From Amycolatopsis sp. WAC 01376 (GTDB lineage Bacteria > Actinomycetota > Actinomycetes > Mycobacteriales > Pseudonocardiaceae): DNA of 64,000 nucleotides. Location: positions 1,426,001 to 1,490,000 of the forward strand of contig NZ_QHKL01000001.1 of NCBI RefSeq assembly GCF_003947415.1, given 5' to 3'. The notes beneath the pieces were generated by a model. The model did no database searches and had not been told where the DNA came from. It saw only the letters and a list, made by a program, of their open reading frames with translations. The translations under genes and the position numbers were made by a program. Position 1 is the first letter of the stretch. Each line of letters begins with the position of its first letter. Shown piece after piece: positions 8,452 to 19,466 of this stretch.

Positions 8452-9078
8452 ATGGGGGATCTCGACACCGACCTCGCCGAGCTGCGGAACTCGGTCGCGA
8501 GCCACGTTCCGGCGGAGATCGCCGAGGTACTCGAGGCCGACCGCGAAACGTTCGTCGGGGTGGTCGCCGAGGCGGCCGCGAAGCCGGGGACGGCGATGCC
8601 GGAGCTCACGCTGCCGGACGCCGGCGGCGATCGGATCCGGGTCGCGGACGGGCCCGCGGTCGTCGTGTTCTATCGCGGCGCGTGGTGTCCGTACTGCAAT
8701 CTGGCCTTGCGCACGTACCAGCAGGAACTGTTGCCGGAGCTGGAAAACCTGGGCGTCAAACTGGTCGCGGTCAGCCCGCAGCTGCCGGACGACTCGCTGT
8801 CCACAAAGGATCTTGAGTTCGCCGTGCTGTCCGATGTGGACAACGCGCTCGGGCGTGCACTCGGCATCACGTTCCGGTTGGCGCCGGAGACGAAGCCGGC
8901 CTTCGACACGCTCATCGGCGACGTCGAGAAGATCAACGGGGCGGCGGACTGGGAGCTGCCGTACCCGACCGTCCTGGTCGTGGACGGCGAAGGCGTCATC
9001 CGCTACATCGACGTGCACCCGGACTACACCACCCGCACCGACCCGGCCGACATCCTGGCCGCCGTGAAGGCCCTCTGA
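8452..9078 (+). CDS. Peroxiredoxin-like AhpC/TSA-family protein
   Basis: 208-aa thioredoxin-fold protein of the AhpC/TSA family. The redox motif W78-C79-P-Y-C82 (GAWCPYCN) has two cysteines, as in peroxiredoxin-like proteins with a CxxC active site. The first 45 residues form a helical extension. The start at 8452 follows AAAGGAG at 8440-8446. Predicted to reduce peroxides or organic electrophiles in the cytoplasm under control of the divergent TetR repressor. Confidence 0.83.
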   Translation: MGDLDTDLAELRNSVASHVPAEIAEVLEADRETFVGVVAEAAAKPGTAMPELTLPDAGGDRIRVADGPAVVVFYRGAWCPYCNLALRTYQQELLPELENLGVKLVAVSPQLPDDSLSTKDLEFAVLSDVDNALGRALGITFRLAPETKPAFDTLIGDVEKINGAADWELPYPTVLVVDGEGVIRYIDVHPDYTTRTDPADILAAVKAL

Positions 9079-9125
9079 CCGGCGCAAGTAGTCCTCTGGT
9101 TGCGGGTTGTGCGGGCGTCGCACGT

Positions 9126-9178
9126 GAGATGAAGGGGCCTTTCATAGCAAAATTTGCTATGAAAGGCCCCTTCATCTC
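9126..9178. repeat. Long hairpin, family A, between convergent genes
   Basis: Perfect inverted repeat, arms of 26 bases (9126-9151, 9153-9178) around one A, with centre GCAAA-A-TTTGC. It separates the peroxiredoxin-like gene from the convergent leuA. Inside each arm is a near-dyad (GAAGGGGCCTTTC). A second member is at 51793. A degenerate family D fragment (TAGTCCTCTG) lies at 9089-9098 just before it. It could terminate both genes. Confidence 0.75.
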
Positions 9179-9189
9179 AATCGGGAGAC

Positions 9190-11080
<1,891 letters not shown>

Positions 11081-11191
11081 GAGATCTCCCGAAAGGAAAC
11101 CCGGGCCGCGATCGAACCGTGACCACGGTGGCGCCCATTCGGGTTACTCGCGGGTAGCAATCGGACCAGACGGCGTGCCACACTGCCCGGC

Positions 11192-11557
11192 ATGGGCGAG
11201 CACGCTGAAGAGAAGGAAACCGCTGATCAGGAGACCAGACGCAAGGTCGACTGGCGGGCAGGGGGCGGGCGCGCGGCCGGGATACTGGCGAGCGTGGTCC
11301 GCTGGGCCGGCTTGGTCTTCGCCGCCATCCTGGTGCTGCACGTCGTCTTCGTGATCGGCGAGGCGAACCCCGACAACGGCATCGTGTCGTTCGTCCGCGG
11401 CTGGGCCGACGGGCTCCTGCTGGGCTTCAAGGACCTCTTCATGCCCGAAGACGCCAAGCTCCGCGTACTGATCAACTACGGCATCGCCGCTATCTTCTGG
11501 ATGGTCGTCACGGGCATCCTCGCGAAGATCATCCGTCGCGTGGGCGGTTCGGCCTAG
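11192..11557 (+). CDS. Conserved actinobacterial membrane protein, unknown function
   Basis: 121 aa with a charged N-terminus (about 30 residues, rich in E/K/R) and two hydrophobic helices (about residues 30-53 and 95-112) separated by a loop containing DNGIVSFVRGWADGLLLGFKDLF. It lies next to leuA and is separated by 39 bases from cheB. I do not recognise a characterised family. Confidence 0.7.
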   Translation: MGEHAEEKETADQETRRKVDWRAGGGRAAGILASVVRWAGLVFAAILVLHVVFVIGEANPDNGIVSFVRGWADGLLLGFKDLFMPEDAKLRVLINYGIAAIFWMVVTGILAKIIRRVGGSA

Positions 11558-11596
11558 CAAGGCGCTTTGCGGGCCCGAGAGCACTACGCTCGGAAT

Positions 11597-12199
11597 ATGC
11601 CCGGGCCCGGCCGCCACGAGGCGGCTTACGAGATCGTCGCCATCGCCTCCTCGGCGGGTGGGGTCAAGGCGCTGATCGAAGTGTTCGGCGCCCTGCCCGC
11701 CGACTTTCCCGTGCCCGTGGTCGTCGTCCAGCATCTCGACCCCCGCCGCGAAACGCTCCTCGCCGACATCCTCGACCGCCGGTCTTCGCTCAGCGTCAAG
11801 CTGGCCGAGGCCGGTGACGTCCTGCGGCCCGGTGTCGTCTATGTCGCGCCGCCGGACCACCACCTGCTGGTGGAAGCCGGCGACGTGGCCGGGCTGACGG
11901 TGACCGAGCAGGTGAAGTTCGTGCGGCCGTCGGCCGATCTGCTCTTCGAGTCCGTCGCCGCCGTGCACGGTCCGGCGGCACTCGCCTGCGTCCTGACCGG
12001 GACGGGTTCCGACGGCGCGGCGGGCGCCGCGGCCATCAAGGCCGTCGGCGGTACCGTTGTCTCCCAAGATCCGGAGACCGCCGAATTCAAGGGAATGCCG
12101 GACGCGGTGGCGAAGGCCGTGCCGGTCGACCTGGTGCTGCCACTGGACGAAGTCGCCGGTGCGCTCGTCGGCCTGGTCAACGGAACGAGGACGGTATGA
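11597..12199 (+). CDS. cheB: CheB-type protein methylesterase domain protein
   Basis: 200 aa, just the CheB catalytic domain without a receiver domain. Catalytic elements visible are Ser in IASSAGG near residue 17, His in VVQHLDPRR near 46, and Asp in TGTGSDGA near 139. It overlaps the CheR-type gene by four bases (ATGA), so the pair is co-translated. ATG 11597 gives the normal domain start. No chemoreceptor or flagellar gene is nearby, so a non-chemotaxis role is likely. Confidence 0.86.
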   Translation: MPGPGRHEAAYEIVAIASSAGGVKALIEVFGALPADFPVPVVVVQHLDPRRETLLADILDRRSSLSVKLAEAGDVLRPGVVYVAPPDHHLLVEAGDVAGLTVTEQVKFVRPSADLLFESVAAVHGPAALACVLTGTGSDGAAGAAAIKAVGGTVVSQDPETAEFKGMPDAVAKAVPVDLVLPLDEVAGALVGLVNGTRTV

Positions 12200-14046
12200 A
12201 CGCGCCGGACGGCGAAATCGAAGACGGCCGGGAACTCGAAACGCTGCTCGCGTTCATCAGGGATTCCCGAGGTTTCGATTTCACCGGTTACAAACGCACT
12301 TCGCTGGCCCGCCGGATCCAGAAGCGGATGCAGACGGTGAAGATCGCCGGATACGCCGAGTACCGCGATTTCCTGGAGACCAACGCCGACGAGTTCCTGG
12401 GACTTTTCAACACCATCCTGATCAACGTCACCAGTTTCCTCCGTGACACCGAGGCCTGGAGCTATCTGCGGAAGACCGTCGTACCCGAACTCGTCGCGAA
12501 GGCCGGGGCCGACGAGGAGATCCGGATCTGGAGCGCCGGCTGTTCGAGCGGGGAAGAGGCGTATTCCCTCGCGATCGTCTTCGCGGAAGAACTCGGCATC
12601 GAGGAAAGCACCAAACGGGTCAAGATCTACGGCACCGACGTCGATGAAGAGGCCTTACGAGAGGCGAGGACGGGGCTGTACTCGGCGAAGTCCTTGGAGC
12701 ACCTTCCCGGCGAGCTGAAGAAGAAGTACTTCGAGCCGAGCGGCAACCTGTTCGCCTTCCGGCGCGACCTCCGCCGCCGGGTGATCTTCGGCAGGCACGA
12801 TATCACGCGCGACGCCCCCATTTCCCGGGTCGATCTGCTCGCCTGCCGCAACACCCTGATGTATTTCAACGTCGAGGCGCAGGCGAAGATCATCGAACGG
12901 TTCCATTTCGCGCTCAACGAAGGCGGCCACCTGTTCCTTGGGAAGGCCGAAATGCTGCTTTCCGACGGCGTCCGTTTCGACGTCGCCAACATCCGGAACC
13001 GGGTGTTCAAGCTGCGATCGGGCGGTCCGGTGGTGAAGTCCGCGCGGTTCGACGCCCGGGCGGGCGCGGGGACGCGGGACGCCGCCCGGCGACGGCAGGT
13101 GTGCGAACTCGCCTTGGCGTCCTCACCCGATTCCGTGCTGGGGCTCGACCGCGACGGCACGGTCGCGCTGATCAACGGCACGGCGAGGCTCCAGTTCGGG
13201 CTCTCCCCGCACGACGTGGGCAGGCCCTTCCACGACCTGGAGGTGTCCTACCGGCCGATCGAACTCCGGGCGGTGATCGACCAGGCCCACAGTGAACGCC
13301 GCAGCGTCCGTCTCGAATCCGTGCGGCGGCGGAGGGGCGCGGAAGAAACGCAGTACTTCGACGTCATCGTCCGGCCGCTGATCACCGTCGACGGCGAGGA
13401 CATCGGCGCGGCGACCACGTTCGTCGACACCACCGAGGCCACCAGGCTGCAGCACGAGGTGAAACGCGTGCAGGAGGATCTGGCGACCGCCTACACCGAA
13501 CTCCAGTCCACCAACGCGGAACTCGAGACGGTCAACGAGGAACTCCAGTCGAGCATCGAGGAACTCGAGACGACGAACGAGGAACTCCAGTCCACGAACG
13601 AAGAGTTGGAGACCACCAACGAAGAGCTCCAGTCGGGCAACGAAGAACTCGAAACGATGAACGAGGAGATGCGCATCCGTACCGCGGAGCTCGACGAGAC
13701 GCGCATGTTCTTCGAAGGGGTGCTGGCCAGCGTCGAGGCGGGCGTGGTCGTACTCGACGGCGAACTCCAGGTGCGCAGCTGGAACCGCGGCGCGGAGGAG
13801 CTGTGGGGCCTCCGGACCGGCGAGGTCTACCGGCAGGACTTCTTCGACCTGGACTTCGGCCTGCCCACGACCACCCTCCGGGACGTCGTCGAGGTCTGCA
13901 ACGAGACCGGGCACCGGGCGGACCCGGTCGAGATCGACGCGGTGGACAGGAAGGGCAGGTCACTCGTCGCCTCGGTCAGCTGTTCGCCGCTGCGGGGGCC
14001 GGGCGGCGGCGTCGTGCTGATGATCGAGAAGCGGCAGACCGACTGA
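12196..14046 (+). CDS. cheR: CheR-type methyltransferase with PAS domains and heptad coiled coil
   Basis: 616 aa. CheR N-terminal helical domain at residues 10-70, SAM-binding IWSAGCSSGEEAYSLA near 111, GTDVDEEAL near 142 and DLLACRNTLMYF near 213. A first PAS-like domain covers about 300-415. Residues 420-500 are a striking coiled coil of eight heptads of the ELQSTNE/ELETTNE kind. A second PAS domain (about 505-612) ends the protein. In many bacteria these parts are fused to CheB and a histidine kinase. Here CheB is separate and no kinase is present. It may act as a sensory scaffold that methylates itself or a partner. Confidence 0.86.
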   Translation: MNAPDGEIEDGRELETLLAFIRDSRGFDFTGYKRTSLARRIQKRMQTVKIAGYAEYRDFLETNADEFLGLFNTILINVTSFLRDTEAWSYLRKTVVPELVAKAGADEEIRIWSAGCSSGEEAYSLAIVFAEELGIEESTKRVKIYGTDVDEEALREARTGLYSAKSLEHLPGELKKKYFEPSGNLFAFRRDLRRRVIFGRHDITRDAPISRVDLLACRNTLMYFNVEAQAKIIERFHFALNEGGHLFLGKAEMLLSDGVRFDVANIRNRVFKLRSGGPVVKSARFDARAGAGTRDAARRRQVCELALASSPDSVLGLDRDGTVALINGTARLQFGLSPHDVGRPFHDLEVSYRPIELRAVIDQAHSERRSVRLESVRRRRGAEETQYFDVIVRPLITVDGEDIGAATTFVDTTEATRLQHEVKRVQEDLATAYTELQSTNAELETVNEELQSSIEELETTNEELQSTNEELETTNEELQSGNEELETMNEEMRIRTAELDETRMFFEGVLASVEAGVVVLDGELQVRSWNRGAEELWGLRTGEVYRQDFFDLDFGLPTTTLRDVVEVCNETGHRADPVEIDAVDRKGRSLVASVSCSPLRGPGGGVVLMIEKRQTD

Positions 14047-14047
14047 G

Positions 14048-14809
14048 TCAGGCGCGGCGGTTCGCCTTCATCACGTGCTCGTTGAGCGCCACCACCAGGT
14101 CGGCCGCGGTCGTGCGGCGGCCGACGAGGCTCTCGCAAACCTCGCCGATCCGCAGGTTGTGGCTGCGCGCGTAGCGGCGGATCAGGAGGAACGCGTCGTC
14201 CGTGCCGATCTCCAGCCGGGCGGACACGAGCCCCTTGGCCTGCTCGATGATCACCCGGCTGCTGAGCGCCCCTTGCAGTTGTTCCGAGGTCGCGGTGAGT
14301 CCGGTGATCGCCCGGTGGTTGAGCATGCCGATCGTCGCGGCGTCGGCGAGCGCGATCGCGATGCGCACGTCGGCTTCCGGCAGCCGGGTGGTCTCCGTGG
14401 TCAGGATCGTCACCGCGCCGAGGACCTCCTCGTGACGGCTGAACGGAAACGCGTGCACGGTGCGGAAACCGAGGGAAAGGGCGGCGGGCGCCAGCCGTTC
14501 CCAGCGTTCGGTCGCCTCGTCGAGCCGGACGTCGACGACCGGTCCCCGGCTTTCGCAGCAGTCGATTCCGGGGCCCTCTTCGGCGAGGAATTCGCCGATC
14601 GCGGGTTCGCCGAGCCGCTCGTCCGTGTTCACCACGACGGGCAGAGCGTCGTGGACCCCGAAGACGGCCAGCCGGATCGACGACGACGGAATCAAGTGGG
14701 CGTACCGATCCGCCACACAGAGCCAATAATTCACCGGGTCGAGGGCTGGAGCCAGCGTGTCGGCCAGTTCCAGCAAGGTATCGGCGACCCATCTTTCGCG
14801 ATTTCGCAT
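14048..14809 (-). CDS. GAF-ANTAR antitermination regulator
   Basis: 253 aa. GAF sensory domain at about residues 20-165 and C-terminal ANTAR RNA-binding domain at about 178-240 (LSSRVIIEQAKGLVSARLEIGTD). ANTAR proteins bind paired hairpins in nascent RNA and prevent termination. The GAF domain carries the pair ...GIDCCESRG. It converges with the CheR gene with one base between the stops. Confidence 0.86.
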   Translation of the reverse strand: MRNRERWVADTLLELADTLAPALDPVNYWLCVADRYAHLIPSSSIRLAVFGVHDALPVVVNTDERLGEPAIGEFLAEEGPGIDCCESRGPVVDVRLDEATERWERLAPAALSLGFRTVHAFPFSRHEEVLGAVTILTTETTRLPEADVRIAIALADAATIGMLNHRAITGLTATSEQLQGALSSRVIIEQAKGLVSARLEIGTDDAFLLIRRYARSHNLRIGEVCESLVGRRTTAADLVVALNEHVMKANRRA

Positions 14810-14949
14810 CAGAAGCGGCCTTCCTGCGGATTGCAGTTCTCAGAGGCGCTGGGCAATCAACGTTAGTCCTCCGCCGGAAGACCGAAAACCCCTGGGGCTC
14901 AGCCATTCGGGTCACTTCGACGAGGATGGTGCGGGCGTACGCTCAGCCC

Positions 14950-15843
14950 ATGTGGGACGGCACTGGTGGCCGGTACGACCCGTCGGCGATGCGCGGACTG
15001 ATCGAAACCGAGGGCGGGCGCGCGGATCGCGCGGCCGCCGTCGCCCGGCGGCACGAAGGCCTGCTGGGCACGGCCACCGAGGCCATGCGGCCGTTCCACC
15101 GCCGGATGGCGGAACTCCACCGCGCGACCGAGAACAAGCATCGCGCCGCGGCGGCGCTGCACGCCGGCTACCTCGACGCCGTCGGGCGCTGGGCGGACCG
15201 GCCGGCGGAACCGGCCGTCGTCCCCCCGGCGTTCATGGAGGCGGTGGCCGACGTGTCCGGCGTCGAGAGCCTGGTGGTGACCCTGTTCGGCCTCGCCGGG
15301 CGGGATTCGGCGGTCGTGGTGTCCGATCCCGTCGCCGCCCGCGTGCACGACCTCGAAGAAGTCCTCGGCGAAGGGCCGTCACGGGACAGGCCGCTGAGGC
15401 CCGGTGTCTGCACCGAACCGGAGCTCTCCGGGCGGTGGCCCCGGTTCGGCCCCGCCGCGCGGGAATTCGGGATCCGCGCGGTGGTTTCGGCGCCGCTGGG
15501 CCTGCCGGAGGCCTTGATGGGGACCCTCACCGCATATCGGTCCGAGGCCGAACCGGACATCGCGGTGGCCCTGTCCGTGGGAGTGTTCGCCGAAGCGCTG
15601 ACCGAAACCGCGTTGAACCCGGCCGTGCGGCTCGACGGCGCCGACGGTCTTCCCGTGCACCCGTTGTTCGGCGACCTGGACCGCCGGGTCGTGGTGCATC
15701 AGGCCACGGGGATGGTGATGGCCGCCCACGACTGTTCGGTCTCGGACGCGCAGGCCATGCTCCGGGCGCACGCCTTCGCCCGGAACGGCAGCGTCACCGA
15801 ACTCGCTCAGGCCATCGTGGCCGGGATCTATCGGCTCACCTGA
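14950..15843 (+). CDS. Second GAF-ANTAR-like regulator
   Basis: 297 aa. An N-terminal helical region rich in charged residues (about 1-85) precedes a GAF-like domain (about 90-210) and an ANTAR-like domain (about 235-290; DRRVVVHQATGMVMAAHDCSVSDAQAML). It is divergent from the first GAF-ANTAR gene. The ATG at 14950 is preferred over a GTG at 14926 by comparison with the domain start. It probably controls transcription antitermination. The ligand is unknown. Confidence 0.78.
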   Translation: MWDGTGGRYDPSAMRGLIETEGGRADRAAAVARRHEGLLGTATEAMRPFHRRMAELHRATENKHRAAAALHAGYLDAVGRWADRPAEPAVVPPAFMEAVADVSGVESLVVTLFGLAGRDSAVVVSDPVAARVHDLEEVLGEGPSRDRPLRPGVCTEPELSGRWPRFGPAAREFGIRAVVSAPLGLPEALMGTLTAYRSEAEPDIAVALSVGVFAEALTETALNPAVRLDGADGLPVHPLFGDLDRRVVVHQATGMVMAAHDCSVSDAQAMLRAHAFARNGSVTELAQAIVAGIYRLT

Positions 15844-16429
15844 TCGCGAGCCGTTCGTAGGCCTCGATGGCGGCTTTCGGGTCGTCCGCCTGGAACTTCA
15901 CGACGCGGACGGACTCGGTCTTGCCGAGCGGCCGGGTCACGGTGATCGGCTCACGCAGTTCGGCGACCAGGTTCGTCTCGTAGAAATTGTCGTGGCTGAG
16001 CCAGGTTTCGTCGCGGAACGCCTTCGCCTTGGCCGGTTCGTGACTATCCTTCAGGTGCCGCAGGCTGACGACGTTCTCCCTCGGGATCCGCACGTCGTAG
16101 AACGAGCTGTAGCGCACCCGGACCTCGCGCGACGAGATCACATGCGGCCGGACGACGGTGCCGGCGTAGACCCCGAACACCAGCAGCGCCGAGTACACGC
16201 CCAGGACGAGCAGTAACAGGTCGACGATCAGGCCGAAGTCGATCAACCAGAACAGACCCGCCTCGACGGCGCTCACCACGGCCATGACGATGAAGATCGG
16301 CTTGCCGCTTCCGCCGTACGGCACCGCGACGGCGTCCCCGTCGATTCCGTCCTTGCGGCCTCTCAGGTAGAGCCAGAGACCCGCCATCGTGCGCGATTCG
16401 TTGCGGACGAGACTGTGTAAAGCCCCCAT
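15836..16429 (-). CDS. Membrane protein with C-terminal soluble domain, unknown function
   Basis: 197 aa with two adjacent hydrophobic helices (about residues 45-63 and 66-90) and soluble regions on both sides. The C-terminal part (PRENVVSLRHL..., WLSHDNFYETNLVAELREPITVTRP) looks like a PH-like membrane-associated beta domain. Its 3' end overlaps the preceding gene by 8 bases, tail to tail. I do not recognise a named family. Confidence 0.65.
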   Translation of the reverse strand: MGALHSLVRNESRTMAGLWLYLRGRKDGIDGDAVAVPYGGSGKPIFIVMAVVSAVEAGLFWLIDFGLIVDLLLLVLGVYSALLVFGVYAGTVVRPHVISSREVRVRYSSFYDVRIPRENVVSLRHLKDSHEPAKAKAFRDETWLSHDNFYETNLVAELREPITVTRPLGKTESVRVVKFQADDPKAAIEAYERLAIR

Positions 16430-16549
16430 GACCCCAGGTTACCGGGCAAAGTGCGTCAAGATCCCAATGCCACGTAGCCCTCAGCGTCCACTGTGGACGC
16501 ATTTCGATGACTGAATGTCCGATTGATGACGAATGGGCGGTTCTGTCAA

Positions 16550-16601
16550 GGGGTCGTGAGTGGCAAAGGTCGTTCTAACCCTCATTGCCACTCACGACCC
16601 C
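16550..16601. repeat. Inverted repeat family E, copy 2
   Basis: Perfect 17-base arms (16550-16566 and 16585-16601; GGGGTCGTGAGTGGCAA on the left) with an 18-base loop containing GTCGTTCTAACCCTC, the same loop as the copy at 4908. It lies in the 628-base gene-free stretch 16430-17057, where otherwise only repeats are visible. Confidence 0.75.
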
Positions 16602-16811
16602 CTCCTGTAGCTGCGCAAAGCACCCAAATCGGGCACCCAGATCCTGACTGGCGTCCCGTGTGGACAGGCGCGCCTCGGGTCCACTGCCGGTGACTTGACC
16701 GGCTTGATCGAGCAGACCGGCAGCCGCCCAAGCTCAACTTGAGCTACGTGGCATTGGATTAGAGCCATGGGCGGCTTAGGTACGTGCTGCCGGTGCGCGG
16801 GTGGCGGTTTC

Positions 16812-16963
16812 GTGTGATTGAACGGACGGCACACGTGTTGGGAGGGACGACACGCGTGATTGGACGGACGGCTCGTGGGGGAACCCGGCCGCGGTCGTGT
16901 CCTCCATCCAGTCACGTGTGTCGTCCGCCGGATCACGGGTGTCGTCCGGTCAATCACGGGACA
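16812..16963. repeat. Degenerate repeat cluster, family G
   Basis: Several copies of a short unit resembling CACGCGTGATTGGACGGACG, first in direct and then in inverted orientation, so the block is a long imperfect inverted array. The words ACACGTG, GTCGTCC and AATCACGG recur. No coding region is supported here. The GTGATTG word also forms the tandem 21-bp repeat at 43480-43542. Confidence 0.5.
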
Positions 16964-16977
16964 TCGCCGGTCAAGCC

Positions 16978-17063
16978 TCGTGAGTGGTAAGGACGGTTAG
17001 GGCCAAAGGTGGCTTCACGACATAGGAGTTCGACGCCCCGCTTTCGCGACAAGCCACTCACGA
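16978..17063. repeat. Inverted repeat family E, copy 3, expanded loop
   Basis: Arms TCGTGAGTGG (16978-16987) and CCACTCACGA (17054-17063) with a 66-base loop. As at 4908, the adjacent gene's TGA stop (17058-17060 read on the minus strand) is part of the arm. The loop is longer than in the other two copies and looks rearranged. Confidence 0.55.
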
Positions 17064-17903
17064 CTCCCGGCCAAAGTGCGTCAAGATCTTCAGCGCGTCG
17101 GCCGAACCCGGGTCCTTCGGCGTGTAGATCTCCAACCGGTGGTCGGGACTGTCCGGCTGGAGCCACACCTGGTAATCGACGCTCACCGTGCCGACCGTCG
17201 GATGCTGGAGATGCATGGCGCCGACGGTGCAGTCGGCGACGTCGCCGGTCGCCCAAAGGGTCGCGAATTCGTCGCTGCGCATCGACAGTTCGCCGATGAG
17301 CGCGGCCAGCCGGGCGTCGGTGGGGTGGCGGCCCGCGGTCAACCGCAGATAGGCGACGTGGACGCGGGCGAGTTCGGCCCGGTTCCGGTGCAGGTCGCGG
17401 GTGAGCGGGTCGAGGAAGAACATGCGCGGCAGCGAAGGCCGTCGCTCCGGATCCGACGGAGCGTCGAAATCGAGGTGTTCGGCCATGAGCGCGTGCCCGG
17501 CGTGGTTCCACGCGAGCACGTCGCCGCGACGGCCGAAGACGAGCGCGGGTACGGCCTCGCCGAGGTTCTCCAGCAGCGCGAGGACGCGGGGATGCGGATC
17601 CTCCTGGCCGGGGTCGGACAGCTTCGGGAGCGGAGACTGCCGGGCGAGGTTGTGCAGGTGGACGGTCTCGACGTCGTCGAGCCGGAGTGCGCGGGCGAGC
17701 GCGTCGAGCACCTGTCGTGAAGCGGTTTCGGCCAGGCCCTGTTCCAGTCGCGTGTAGTACCCGGCGCTCACCCCGGCGAGCTGGGCGAGCTCCTCGCGGC
17801 GCAGGCCGGGCACGCGTCGTGAGGTGCCGTAGGTGCGCAGGCCGAGTTCGGCGGGAGTCACCCGGTCACGACGGCTCTTGAGGTACACACCGAGGCTTTC
17901 CAT
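17058..17903 (-). CDS. XRE-family regulator with MmyB-like ligand domain
   Basis: 281 aa. N-terminal XRE helix-turn-helix (residues 10-80; RREELAQLAGVSAGYYTRLEQG) followed by an MmyB-type PAS-like ligand-binding domain (about 105-275; FGRRGDVLAWNHAGHALM). It is divergent from an MFS efflux gene and probably represses it. Its stop codon lies in an arm of repeat family E. Confidence 0.87.
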   Translation of the reverse strand: MESLGVYLKSRRDRVTPAELGLRTYGTSRRVPGLRREELAQLAGVSAGYYTRLEQGLAETASRQVLDALARALRLDDVETVHLHNLARQSPLPKLSDPGQEDPHPRVLALLENLGEAVPALVFGRRGDVLAWNHAGHALMAEHLDFDAPSDPERRPSLPRMFFLDPLTRDLHRNRAELARVHVAYLRLTAGRHPTDARLAALIGELSMRSDEFATLWATGDVADCTVGAMHLQHPTVGTVSVDYQVWLQPDSPDHRLEIYTPKDPGSADALKILTHFGRES

Positions 17904-17934
17904 ACCCCGAGCCTAGGTTTCCGGGCGGCGCCGT

Positions 17935-17956
17935 GGGTGTACCTGCCGGGTGTACC
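17935..17956. promoter_or_regulatory. Direct repeats in the XRE/MFS divergent promoter
   Basis: Two copies of GGGTGTACC (17935-17943 and 17948-17956), 13 bases apart start to start, in the 102-base interval between the divergent XRE regulator and MFS gene. They are candidates for regulator binding sites. No dyad symmetry beyond the GTAC core. Confidence 0.4.
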
Positions 17957-18005
17957 CACGCCACGGGGATGGTTGCCGCGGCGGCGCCCGCGCACCGTCG
18001 ACGGC

Positions 18006-19466
18006 ATGACACGACAGCATTCCCGGGCCTGGTTCGGCCTGCTGGTGATCCTTTGCCCGGTCTTCCTGGTCTCCATGGACGGTTCGATCCTGTTCCTCGC
18101 GATGCCCAGGATCAGCCAGGCGCTCACCCCGACGGCCGATCAGGCGTTGTGGATCCTGGACGTCTACGGGTTCGCGGTCGGCTCGCTGCTGGTCGCCTTC
18201 GGCACCATCGGCGACCGGTACGGCCGCCTGAAGCTGCTGATGATCGGCGCGGCCGTGTTCGGCGTCGGTTCGGCGGGGGCGGCGTTCGCCCCGAGCCCGG
18301 AGCTGCTGATCGCGTTCCGGGCTTTGATGGGGCTCGCGGGCGCGACGCTGCTGCCGTCCGCGCTGGCCGTGCTGAGCGAACTCTTCACCGACCCTCGCCG
18401 ACGGGCGCAGGCCATCGGCGTCTTCGCGGCCGCGTTCGCCGCCGGTTTCGCGATCGGCCCGGTCGTCGGCGGGATCCTGCTGGAGCGGTTCCCGTGGGGT
18501 TCGGTCTTCCTGGTCAACCTGCCGGTGATCGCGGTGTTCCTGGCGCTCGCGCCGGTGCTGCTGCGGGAGGTGCGGGCCACCGGACGGGGACGTGTCGACG
18601 TGCACAGCGTGGTGCTCTCCGCCGCCGGCCTCCTGCTCGCGATCTACGGGATCAAGCACGCGGCCGCCGACGGCCTGTCCTTGGTCGCGGTCTCCGCGGG
18701 GATCACCGGAGCGGTGCTACTGGTGTGGTTCGCCCGGCGTCAGCGGGGCCTCGATCACCCGCTGGTCGACTTCTCCCTGTTCCGCGACCGCGTCTTCACC
18801 ATCGCGATCGTCACCGGGCTGCTGCCGCTGGCGGCATGGTCGGCGGCCGCGTACCTGTCGGGGATCCATCTTCAGTCCGTGCTCGGGCTACCCGTTCTGC
18901 ACGCGGCGCTGCTCGCGCTGCCAGGGGCGGCCGTGCTCACGATCATGTGCGTCACCACACCCGCGCTGGTCGACCGCATCGGCAAACGCGCGGCGCTGGC
19001 CGTCTGCCACTTCTCCATCGCCGCCGGGCTCGCCCTGCTGCTCATGACCGGTGTCACGGGCGGAGCGGGCTGGTACGTCGCCTCGACGGTGGTCGCCGGT
19101 GTCGGCTACGGCATCTCGTTCAGCGTGGTGGCCGACACGGCCGTCGCCGCGGTGCCGGCGGAGGGGGCGGGAGCGGCGGGCGCGATCGCCGAAACGAGCA
19201 ACGAGATCGGCAACGCGCTGGGCATCGCGCTCATGGGTTCGCTCGCCGCGCTGGTGTTCCGCCTGGCGGGCCCGGACGTCGCGCCGACACTCGGCGAAAC
19301 CCTCGAGATCGCGCCCACGGCCGCTCTCGACGCGAAGGAGGCGTTCGTCGCGGGCCTGCACATAGCCGCCGCCGTGCTGAGCCTGCTGCACGCCGGGCTG
19401 GGGGCTCTCGCTCTGCGATGGCTCCCTCACTCGGAGAAAGCGCTTGTGCCCCAGGCGTCGGCGTAG
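18006..19466 (+). CDS. MFS drug-efflux transporter, DHA2 family
   Basis: 486 aa with about 14 hydrophobic segments, the DHA2 layout. The motif DRYGRLKLLMIGA near residues 70-82 corresponds to the MFS loop 2-3 signature, and GFAIGPVVGGILLE near 152 is the DHA motif C. ATG 18006 places the first helix correctly. It is divergent from the XRE/MmyB-type regulator. It is a likely proton-driven exporter of toxic compounds. Its 3' end overlaps the nitroreductase gene by 40 bases. Confidence 0.9.
   Translation: MTRQHSRAWFGLLVILCPVFLVSMDGSILFLAMPRISQALTPTADQALWILDVYGFAVGSLLVAFGTIGDRYGRLKLLMIGAAVFGVGSAGAAFAPSPELLIAFRALMGLAGATLLPSALAVLSELFTDPRRRAQAIGVFAAAFAAGFAIGPVVGGILLERFPWGSVFLVNLPVIAVFLALAPVLLREVRATGRGRVDVHSVVLSAAGLLLAIYGIKHAAADGLSLVAVSAGITGAVLLVWFARRQRGLDHPLVDFSLFRDRVFTIAIVTGLLPLAAWSAAAYLSGIHLQSVLGLPVLHAALLALPGAAVLTIMCVTTPALVDRIGKRAALAVCHFSIAAGLALLLMTGVTGGAGWYVASTVVAGVGYGISFSVVADTAVAAVPAEGAGAAGAIAETSNEIGNALGIALMGSLAALVFRLAGPDVAPTLGETLEIAPTAALDAKEAFVAGLHIAAAVLSLLHAGLGALALRWLPHSEKALVPQASA

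Noticed and set aside
16784..16990. Small ORF in the repeat array before the XRE gene
   Set aside because: It follows the family G repeat words and has no start signal or similarity.
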